Of a stretch of DNA of 7,335 bases, positions 1-5,867 are shown one piece after another. Within the stretch, counting starts at the first letter, position 1, and every line of letters starts with the position of its first letter. The notes below the pieces were generated by a model. The model saw nothing but the letters and a program-made list of their open reading frames with translations. It was not told where the DNA came from and searched no databases. The stretch lies in contig JAPKDT010000102.1 in assembly GCA_028822475.1 (NCBI GenBank), positions 1 through 7,335 on the forward strand, given 5' to 3'. The DNA comes from SAR324 cluster bacterium. GTDB lineage: Bacteria; SAR324; NAC60-12. The position numbers and the translations under genes were made by a program.

Positions 1-6
1 TGAATT

Positions 7-10
7 AGGA
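7..10 (+). promoter_or_regulatory. Shine-Dalgarno AGGA deciding the thioesterase start
   Basis: AGGA lies 8 bases before the ATG at 19, a normal spacing, but it overlaps the in-frame ATG at 10 and so cannot serve that codon. This favours the start at 19. Confidence 0.6.
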
Positions 11-18
11 TGATCTTA

Positions 19-435
19 ATGCTTAAAAACACACTCTCTGTTCATATCGGCTGGGGTCATTGTGACCCTGCTAAAATTGTTTTCTATCCGAATTATTTTA
101 TCTGGTTTGATCAAAGTGCCCATCATCTGTTTGACAAAGCCGGAGCAAATATGGGTGATTTAATGGATCAATACGGCGTGGTCGGTCTCCCGATCGTGGA
201 TGCTCATGCGGAATTTCTATATCCTTCAAAATATGGTGATGTAATTGAGGTAAGCAGTTGGATCAGTGAATGGCGTGAAAAAACTCTGGTTGCAACTCAC
301 GAAATTTATAACAATGGACGGCTTGCCGTAAAAGGCAGCGAAGTTCGTGTATGGGCCCGACCTCATCCTGACGATCCAAAACGTCTGCAGGCACAAGCAA
401 TTCCTGATGCTATCAGAGCCCGTTTTGAGCTATAA
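19..435 (+). CDS. Hotdog-fold acyl-CoA thioesterase (4-hydroxybenzoyl-CoA thioesterase/YbgC-like)
   Basis: This 138-residue protein matches the 4-hydroxybenzoyl-CoA thioesterase branch of the hotdog superfamily, which hydrolyses acyl- or aroyl-CoA thioesters in the cytoplasm. The signature is near the N-terminus: GHCDPAKIVFYPNYF at residues 13-27, with Asp16 at the position of the catalytic Asp17 of the Pseudomonas enzyme. An aromatic/hydrophobic helix (IWFDQSAHHLF) follows, then the GLPIVDAHAEF and YGDVIEV strands and a WREKT segment typical of this family. Length is usual for a single hotdog domain. The helix-leading Gly of the common DPAG motif is Lys here. The start at 19 is preferred over an in-frame ATG at 10 because an AGGA ends 8 bases before 19. 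The gene precedes selD on the same strand by 100 bases. The true substrate cannot be told; with no aromatic degradation genes nearby, a general acyl-CoA role is as likely as a 4-hydroxybenzoyl one. Confidence 0.85.
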   Translation: MLKNTLSVHIGWGHCDPAKIVFYPNYFIWFDQSAHHLFDKAGANMGDLMDQYGVVGLPIVDAHAEFLYPSKYGDVIEVSSWISEWREKTLVATHEIYNNGRLAVKGSEVRVWARPHPDDPKRLQAQAIPDAIRARFEL

Positions 436-535
436 GTCTTGTTTATTTACGGTTTTCCTGAAATCCTGAATTCTGTAAGTTCTGCAGTAAGTGCTAAATC
501 AATTACAGATAGTCCATACACATCAAAACCATACT

Positions 536-1594
536 ATGAATCTGAGAAAACTTTTTCAGCAGCCTACACTCACAAGTTTAGCAAAAACCTGTGGTTGAGC
601 AGCGAAATTCAGTCCGGTCGGATTGAAAAAACTGCTGGCTTCATTGCCCAATAATATAGACAAGAATGTGCTGGTTGGTTTTGACACCAGTGATGACGCT
701 GGGGTTTATCAACTGAATGCTGAACAGGCTCTGGTTTACACCGTTGATTTTATCACACCACCGGTTGATGATCCATATTTGTTTGGACAAATTGCCGCAG
801 CCAACTCTTTGAGTGATATTTACGCAATGGGCGGCAAACCATTATCTTGTCTCAATATCGCCGGTTTTCCTGCAGATAAACTTGATAGTGAAATTTTAAC
901 AGGAATTATTTCCGGAGCACTGCAAAAAATTACAGAGGCCGGCGCGGTTCTTTTAGGCGGGCACACAACTGATAATGATGAACCAATATTTGGCCTGACT
1001 GTCACCGGTATGGTGCATCCTGAAAATATTTGGAGAAACAGCGGTGCACAGCCAGGTGATCAACTAATTTTGACCAAGGCTCTCGGCAGCGGCGTTTTAT
1101 TTAATGCTAATCTAAAAAATTTGGTCTCAGCAAAAGCCCTCGGGGAATGCCTCGATTCCTTGATTGTACTCAACAAAACAGCAGCCGAAGTTTTTGCGGA
1201 TTTTGAGATCCACGCTGCCACAGATATAACAGGATTTGGCTTTGCGGGTCATGCACTGGAAATGCTGAGCGGTCCGGACTTATCCTTTAATATCACACTG
1301 GATGCGATTCCAATCATGAACGAGGCCAGGGAAATGTATGAGCGTGGCGTCACAACCGGAGTTAATCAAACTAACCGTACTCTGGTCGAAAATAATTGGA
1401 ACTTTGCTGAAGGAATTTCCGTTACACAACAGGAATTAATGCTGGATCCTCAAACCAGCGGTGGACTTCTGGTTGCCGTCCCGGAAGCGCAAACCTCGTC
1501 TATCCTCAAAGCCCTGCACAATGCCGGTGTTACGTCTTCAGCCCAAATTGGTTACGTCAGTAACTTCAGCGAGTCTAAACTCTGCTTTAGATAA
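536..1594 (+). CDS. selD: Selenide, water dikinase (selenophosphate synthetase), selenocysteine-containing; TGA at 596-598 read as Sec
   Basis: SelD makes selenophosphate from selenide and ATP, the selenium donor for selenocysteyl-tRNA and for 2-selenouridine in tRNA. The frame open to 1594 is clearly SelD: Asp53-Asp54 (GFDTSDDAGVY), FGQIAAANSLSDIYAMGG with Asp94, the GGHTTDNDEPIFGL loop, Asp230 in TDITGFGFAGH, and DPQTSGG near the C-terminus; the Asp residues match the metal/ATP ligands of E. coli SelD. Without a stop the frame reaches only to a TTG at 623, lacking the catalytic loop. Reading upstream through one TGA (596-598) to ATG 536 restores it: TSLAKTCG, Sec21, then AAKFSP, with Lys24 at the place of E. 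coli Lys20 and Sec21 at the place of catalytic Cys17. The result, 352 residues, fits the family (E. coli 347). A SECIS-like hairpin follows the TGA. The next in-frame stop upstream is at 488, so only ATG 536 or GTG 491 can start it; neither has a clear Shine-Dalgarno. Product identity is near certain; Sec decoding is strongly inferred. Confidence 0.93.
596..636 (+). promoter_or_regulatory. Bacterial SECIS element for Sec insertion in selD
   Basis: Directly after the TGA (596-598) the mRNA can fold into a two-part hairpin. The lower stem pairs AGCAG (598-602) with CTGCT (632-636). An A-rich internal loop (603-607 against 628-631) separates it from an 8-bp upper stem, TTCAGTCC (608-615) with GGATTGAA (620-627), containing one G-U pair. 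The apical loop is GGTC (616-619). The E. coli fdhF SECIS has a GGUC stretch in its loop, used for SelB binding, at nearly the same distance from its UGA (about 20 bases). Folding was done by eye. Confidence 0.78.
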
Positions 1595-1737
1595 CTCCCC
1601 TGTAATAAAATTTTAAATAATCCTACTAAGTTCCATTCTAATAATATTACTTGAATGCTACTTAATTTACAGCTAAGCTAAGGGATTACATTTTATTCCA
1701 CTATTTTTCACAAATACAATTTAAAACGGATTGGGCA
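1595..1737. other. selD-fusA intergenic spacer
   Basis: These 143 bases are A+T-rich with no coding potential. I see no hairpin followed by a T-tract that would end selD transcription. A weak sigma70-like pair, TTGAAT (1651-1656) and TAAGCT (1674-1679) at 17 bp, could serve fusA, but the -10 matches poorly. The fusA ribosome site is probably the CGGA at 1727-1730, 7 bases before the ATG. Confidence 0.4.
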
Positions 1738-3846
1738 ATGAACCCTGCATCACAAAAAACTCTCGAAAACACAAGAAACATCGGCATTTCTGCACATATT
1801 GACAGCGGAAAAACAACTCTCACGGAACGTGTTTTGTACTATGCCGGTAAAATACACAAAATTGAAGAAGTCCGCGGCGGCGGCGCCGGAGCGACCATGG
1901 ATCACATGGAACTGGAAAAGGAAAAGGGTATCACGATTACTTCTGCCGCAACCAGTGTGACTTGGGGAGACAAGAAAATAAACATCATTGACACACCTGG
2001 ACACGTTGATTTCACAGTTGAAGTGGAGCGTTCTCTGCGTGTTCTTGACGGGGCGATCATGATTCTTTGCGGAGTCGCAGGAATCCAGTCACAATCGATT
2101 ACAGTCGACCGTCAGATGAAACGTTATCGTGTGCCGAGACTTGCGTTCATCAATAAGCTGGACCGCATGGGAGCAAATCCGCACAACGGAATTAAAGGAA
2201 TTCGTGATATTCTTGATTTGAATGCAGTCGCCATGCAAATCCCGATTGGGCTTGAGGAAAATCACCTGGGCGTGGTTGACCTCATTACAATGAAGGCCAT
2301 TTATTTTGAAGGAGAACATGGTGATGACATTCGGATAGAAGATATTCCGAAGGAAATGCAGGCAGATGCAGACACTTACCGTGCTGAAATGCTGGAAGCG
2401 GTTTCCATGTTTGATGATCAAATGATGGAAGATTTGTTGGAAGAAAAAGAAATCTCCGAAGAGACCATTCATGCTGCAGTCAAAATTGGCGTGCAGACTT
2501 TGGAGTTATGTCCTGTTTTCATGGGAAGTGCTTTCAAAAACAAAGGTGTACAAACACTTCTGGATGCAGTTACAAGCTACTTGCCTTCACCACTGGAAGC
2601 CCAGTCAACGAAGGCAACAGACTTCAAAACACAGGAAGAAGTACTGTTGGAATGTGATCCGGACAAGCCGACTGTGGCAATGGCATTTAAGCTGACAGAA
2701 GAGCAATTTGGACAGTTGACATATACCAGGGTTTATCAGGGTAAACTGACCAAAGGTGAACAGGTGATTAACACCAGAACCGGTAACAAGATGCGTATTG
2801 GCCGGATGGTTAGAATGCACTCAAATGACCGTGAAAATATCGACATAGCGGAGGCCGGAGATATTATAGCAATGGTTGGTGTTGATTGTGCTTCCGGAGA
2901 TACTTTCTGTGGAGAAGGTGCGCGTGTTGCCTGCGAATCTATTTTTGTTCCGGATGCAGTGATTTCACTGGCAGTTAAAGGAAAAGATAATGAACAACAC
3001 ATGAAAATGAGTAAAGCGCTGGGTCGCTTTATGCGGGAAGATCCGACTTTTCATGTATCCTCTGACGCAGAATCCGGAGAAACAATTATTTCAGGAATGG
3101 GTGAATTGCACCTTGATATTTACATCGAGCGAATGCGCCGCGAATTTGAAGTGGACGTGATTGTAGGTGCACCGCAGGTCAATTACCGTGAAGCAATTAC
3201 TACATTAGCAGAATACGATTATTTACACAAAAAACAAACTGGTGGTTCAGGACAATTTGCCGGCGTCGCAGGTTCTATAGAACCACTACCTTTGGATCAT
3301 GAAGAAGATTTTGTTTTTGAAAACAAAATTTTTGGTGGTTCAATTCCTTCTGAACACATTCCTGCCTGTGAAAAAGGATTCAAGGATGTCATGGAAAAAG
3401 GTCCGCTCGCGGCATTTCCGATGGTTAATATAAAGGTAACCTTAAAGGAAGGGAAATACCACGACGTTGACTCCAGTGACTTAGCTTATCAACTTGCATC
3501 ACGTTACGCTATGCGTCAGGCAGTTGCGAAAGCAAATCCTGTTTTGCTTGAGCCGATCATGAAAGTTGAAGTGGAGTCACCAAGTGAGTATCAGGGTTCG
3601 GTCATCGGTGACCTGAGTTCACGTCGCGGTGTGATCTACGGATCCGAAGTAAAAGGTGACGACACAGTGATAAATTCCGGAGTACCACTAGCGGAAATGT
3701 TTGGTTACGCTACTACTCTGCGTTCGATGTCTGCCGGTAAGGCAAATTACACGATGGAATTTGAAAAATATGCAGAGTGTCCTTCCTTTGTTCAGGAAAA
3801 AGTGATCAAGGAACGTCAGGAAAAGCTTAAGGAAAAAGAAGGTTAA
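1738..3846 (+). CDS. fusA: Translation elongation factor G, mitochondrial-like spdEFG1 type
   Basis: This 702-residue GTPase drives tRNA-mRNA translocation on the ribosome. G motifs: P-loop AHIDSGKT (19-26), switch I GITITSAAT (64-72), DTPGH (85-89, catalytic His89), NKLD (139-142) and a GSA motif near 263-265. Domain II contains FGQLTYTRVYQG; domain III contains SGMGELHLDIYIERM; domain IV has the HDVDSS loop with His575 at the place of E. coli His583; domain V ends with MFGYATTLRSMSAGKANYTMEF. Several features fit mitochondrial EFG1 and the bacterial spdEFG1 class better than E. coli EF-G: AHIDSGKT rather than AHIDAGKT, the GKIHKIEEVRGGG insert, MDHMELEKEKG, and DCASGDTF. Species with spdEFG1 usually carry a second copy (spdEFG2) for ribosome recycling, so another fusA-like gene may exist elsewhere. 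A GGA 7 bases upstream is a weak ribosome site. The stop codon overlaps that of the convergent aminotransferase gene. Function is certain; the subclass is judged by eye. Confidence 0.96.
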   Translation: MNPASQKTLENTRNIGISAHIDSGKTTLTERVLYYAGKIHKIEEVRGGGAGATMDHMELEKEKGITITSAATSVTWGDKKINIIDTPGHVDFTVEVERSLRVLDGAIMILCGVAGIQSQSITVDRQMKRYRVPRLAFINKLDRMGANPHNGIKGIRDILDLNAVAMQIPIGLEENHLGVVDLITMKAIYFEGEHGDDIRIEDIPKEMQADADTYRAEMLEAVSMFDDQMMEDLLEEKEISEETIHAAVKIGVQTLELCPVFMGSAFKNKGVQTLLDAVTSYLPSPLEAQSTKATDFKTQEEVLLECDPDKPTVAMAFKLTEEQFGQLTYTRVYQGKLTKGEQVINTRTGNKMRIGRMVRMHSNDRENIDIAEAGDIIAMVGVDCASGDTFCGEGARVACESIFVPDAVISLAVKGKDNEQHMKMSKALGRFMREDPTFHVSSDAESGETIISGMGELHLDIYIERMRREFEVDVIVGAPQVNYREAITTLAEYDYLHKKQTGGSGQFAGVAGSIEPLPLDHEEDFVFENKIFGGSIPSEHIPACEKGFKDVMEKGPLAAFPMVNIKVTLKEGKYHDVDSSDLAYQLASRYAMRQAVAKANPVLLEPIMKVEVESPSEYQGSVIGDLSSRRGVIYGSEVKGDDTVINSGVPLAEMFGYATTLRSMSAGKANYTMEFEKYAECPSFVQEKVIKERQEKLKEKEG

Positions 3847-5003
3847 TACTGGTAGAAATTTCCAATTTGCTCTACTACAGTTTCCCGCATTTCCTTAGTC
3901 ATTCCGGGATAAACAGGTAGAGCAAGCACTTCTTCTGCTACTGCTTCCGAGACTGGAAAATCACCTGGCTTTCCACCTAAATGGAGGAAACATTCCTGCA
4001 AGTGAAAAGGCAGCGGATAATAAACCTCAGAGGCAATTTCATTTTCAGCTAAAAAAGACTGCAATTCATCACGCCTTTGCGCTTTGATCACGTATTGGTT
4101 ATAGATATGCGGATTCTGTAGATTTTCTGAATGTCCAACGAAAGGTAGCTTAACTTTCCCACCTAAGTCCTTTTCAGCAAACAACTTATTGTAGTGCTTC
4201 GCATTATCCTGCCGCTGGCTATGCCACTCATTCAAGTGAGGCAGTTTAACACGAATCACAGCCGCCTGAATTGGATCCAGCCTAAAATTTCCGCCAATGA
4301 CCCGGTGGTAATATTTTCGCTCACCACCGTGAACTCTTTTGAGACGCAACAGATCCGCCAATTCAGAGTTGTTGACTGTAACAATCCCGCCGTCACCGAC
4401 ACCACCTAAATTCTTTGAAGGAAAAAAGGAAAAACAGCCAAAATCTCCTGAACTCCCGGCACTCCTTTTTTGACCGTCAGTTTCACATTCTGCACCGATA
4501 GCCTGAGCAGCATCTTCAATCACAGGGATATTATATTCTCTGGATATTTTTATAATTGCTTCCATGTCTGCGCATTGACCATAGAGATGTACCGGAATAA
4601 TTGCTTTGACACGTTTACGGGTTTGCTCGTCCATATTGGCTAAAGCCATTCTCAGACTTTCCGGATCTATGTTGAAAGTTTGCGCATCAATATCCACAAA
4701 AACTGGAGTTGCGTTCAAACGGGCAACCACCCCCGCGGTTGCAAAAAAGGAAAAATTACTAGTCAGGACTAAATCGCCAGGTCCTACGTCTAACACCATC
4801 AGTGCCAGTAAAAGCGCATCTGTTCCGGAAGAAACTCCTACCGCGTCATTAGTTCCACAATATGCTGAAATTTCTTTTTCAAGAGCATCTATTTCAGGAC
4901 CCATAATGTAGCGGGTTGAATCAATGACCTGAGTTACGGCTTCTACAATTTCATCACGTAACTCCTCTAAGGGAGGACGCAGGTCTAGCAATGGAACTTT
5001 CAT
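3843..5003 (-). CDS. DegT/DnrJ/EryC1/StrS-family PLP sugar aminotransferase (WbpE-like)
   Basis: This 386-residue, fold-type I PLP aminotransferase belongs to the family that adds amino groups to keto-sugar nucleotides for O-antigen, capsule or glycan synthesis. Visible marks are the N-terminal VPLLDLRPPL, GPEIDALEKEI, SSGTDALLLAL (58-68, phosphate-binding), VFVDIDAQTFNIDP, VHLYGQCADM, VIEDAAQAIGAE (161-172, Asp164 for the PLP ring nitrogen), FFPSKNLGGVGDGG with Schiff-base Lys197, and GGNFRLDPIQAA. The GQCADMEAI and GPEI segments resemble WbpE, which forms a 3-amino UDP-glucuronate derivative, but no other sugar-nucleotide genes are in the window, so the substrate is open. The start has no obvious Shine-Dalgarno, yet the N-terminus aligns with the family. 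A good sigma70-like promoter sits 63-91 bases upstream. The last codon overlaps the convergent fusA stop by a shared TTAA. Confidence 0.9.
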   Translation of the reverse strand: MKVPLLDLRPPLEELRDEIVEAVTQVIDSTRYIMGPEIDALEKEISAYCGTNDAVGVSSGTDALLLALMVLDVGPGDLVLTSNFSFFATAGVVARLNATPVFVDIDAQTFNIDPESLRMALANMDEQTRKRVKAIIPVHLYGQCADMEAIIKISREYNIPVIEDAAQAIGAECETDGQKRSAGSSGDFGCFSFFPSKNLGGVGDGGIVTVNNSELADLLRLKRVHGGERKYYHRVIGGNFRLDPIQAAVIRVKLPHLNEWHSQRQDNAKHYNKLFAEKDLGGKVKLPFVGHSENLQNPHIYNQYVIKAQRRDELQSFLAENEIASEVYYPLPFHLQECFLHLGGKPGDFPVSEAVAEEVLALPVYPGMTKEMRETVVEQIGNFYQY

Positions 5004-5065
5004 AATATTTTTTAATGGTGTGAGGCTATTAATGAATTCGGTTGTACTGCTAAATTTTAATTGTA

Positions 5066-5094
5066 ATTTTATAATAATAAATCTGAAAGCTCAA
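5066..5094 (-). promoter_or_regulatory. Sigma70-like promoter for the DegT-family gene
   Basis: On the minus strand TTGAGC (5094-5089) and TAAAAT (5071-5066) are separated by exactly 17 bp, four and five matches to the -35 and -10 consensus. The pair lies in the A+T-rich gap right after the CPBP stop and would give a leader of about 55 bases. A+T-rich DNA yields chance matches, so this is only moderately supported. Confidence 0.45.
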
Positions 5095-5096
5095 AA

Positions 5097-5792
5097 TCAA
5101 ACCAATACCCAAATATCATAAAGTGCGTGTGTATATGCAGTAATGGCAAACCCACGCATGAAATACAGAACCGTGAACAGCATGCCCGCGATCCAGCGGA
5201 ACATGAAGCTGTATAACTGCCATGAATCAGCCATAGAGCCGATATAGTGGCTCAATGAAAACAGGAAGGATGCTGCTAAAACAGAAATCACTGCAGCAGT
5301 AACCTTGTTTTTGAACACGAAGTTGAGTAGCAAAAACAACAGATTGAGTAGGATCACACGAAAAATAATTTCTTCAAATAAACCCGCCCCGAGGGAGAGC
5401 GCAAAATTCTGCAGCGCTCCGTTTCCCGGGCTTCCCGCGGCAAGTCCACTGAGTCTTAAAATGGACTGGAGCACCACTCCAAGAACAAGGCTGTAGGCAA
5501 AAGCCTCCGCGAACATCAGCAAAAAGTAATGCACTTTTAATTTAACACCGGAAGAACGAGTCATAGCCAGGGGAATCAGCGCAAAAGCAATCCCGATCAT
5601 CACAAAGGTCAAGTGCTGTGCCCGTAAATCGAAGGCCATCAGGAATGTGCGGATCCACATATCTGCGGCATTTCTGATGCCCCAATAACGGGACTGCGTT
5701 AAAATAACCAGTATTTCATACCCCACAAGTAACGGCAACGCCGCGACCACCGAATAATATGCTGATCGTGAAAAACGCCAATAATTACTCAT
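5097..5792 (-). CDS. CPBP-family intramembrane glutamic endopeptidase (CAAX/Abi)
   Basis: This 231-residue multi-pass membrane protein carries the CPBP (Abi/CAAX prenyl protease 2-like) motifs in order. These are EExxxR as LFEEIIFRVILLNLL (Glu140, Glu141, Arg145), FSLSHYIG (His182), and the C-terminal FRWIAGMLFTVLYFMRGF followed by THALYDIWV (His222). The Glu pair and His residues form the active site in this family. Hydrophobic stretches near 13-32, 60-77, 88-111, 130-160, 164-181, 196-212 and 214-231 suggest six to eight helices. The family's last motif is often HxxxN or HxxxD; here it is HxxxD (Asp226). In bacteria such proteins include bacteriocin self-immunity factors and proteases of unknown target. 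No bacteriocin gene is nearby, so the substrate is unknown. It follows the SPOR gene by 64 bases on the same strand, so co-transcription is plausible. No strong Shine-Dalgarno is seen. Confidence 0.85.
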   Translation of the reverse strand: MSNYWRFSRSAYYSVVAALPLLVGYEILVILTQSRYWGIRNAADMWIRTFLMAFDLRAQHLTFVMIGIAFALIPLAMTRSSGVKLKVHYFLLMFAEAFAYSLVLGVVLQSILRLSGLAAGSPGNGALQNFALSLGAGLFEEIIFRVILLNLLFLLLNFVFKNKVTAAVISVLAASFLFSLSHYIGSMADSWQLYSFMFRWIAGMLFTVLYFMRGFAITAYTHALYDIWVLV

Positions 5793-5850
5793 GGCTGCCC
5801 GGATTAAATTTTAAGTGAGAACGGTTGAAATAATGAAGCTTGATAATAGC

Positions 5851-5867
5851 CACGCTTCAGAAGCGTG
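5851..5867. repeat. Perfect hairpin spanning the SPOR-gene stop codon
   Basis: CACGCTT (5851-5857) and AAGCGTG (5861-5867) form a 7-bp perfect inverted repeat around a 3-base loop. On the minus strand the TGA stop of the SPOR gene (5859-5857) lies in the loop and the first base of the far arm. No T-tract follows on the minus strand, so it is not a classical intrinsic terminator. It could act as an mRNA 3'-stabilising or attenuating structure, or be chance. Confidence 0.4.

Noticed and set aside
10..12. ATG 10 as the thioesterase start
   Set aside because: The only Shine-Dalgarno-like AGGA overlaps this codon; ATG 19 has it at proper spacing. It adds just three residues and cannot be wholly excluded.
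456..470. Tandem TCCTGAA (456-462 and 464-470) before selD
   Set aside because: Two 7-base copies are too short to distinguish from chance, and no binding site is known that fits.
623..625. TTG as the selD start codon
   Set aside because: It lies inside the SECIS upper stem, has no ribosome site, and would omit the catalytic residue and conserved Lys found in frame upstream.
439..654. 71-residue open frame from a TTG overlapping the selD N-terminus on the plus strand
   Set aside because: It has no family resemblance and no Shine-Dalgarno, and it covers the stretch that encodes the SelD catalytic loop in another frame; the SelD reading explains this DNA far better.
1605..1650. A+T-rich palindromic stretches after selD as a terminator
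   Set aside because: The possible stems are pure A/T and short, with no stable G+C hairpin or following T-tract.
1715..1720. TACAAT as a -10 box for fusA
   Set aside because: The matching -35 position reads TTTATT, and transcription would start almost on the ribosome site; not convincing.
2089..2472. 127-residue minus-strand frame inside fusA
   Set aside because: Antisense to conserved EF-G GTPase-domain codons; no recognisable family and no ribosome site.
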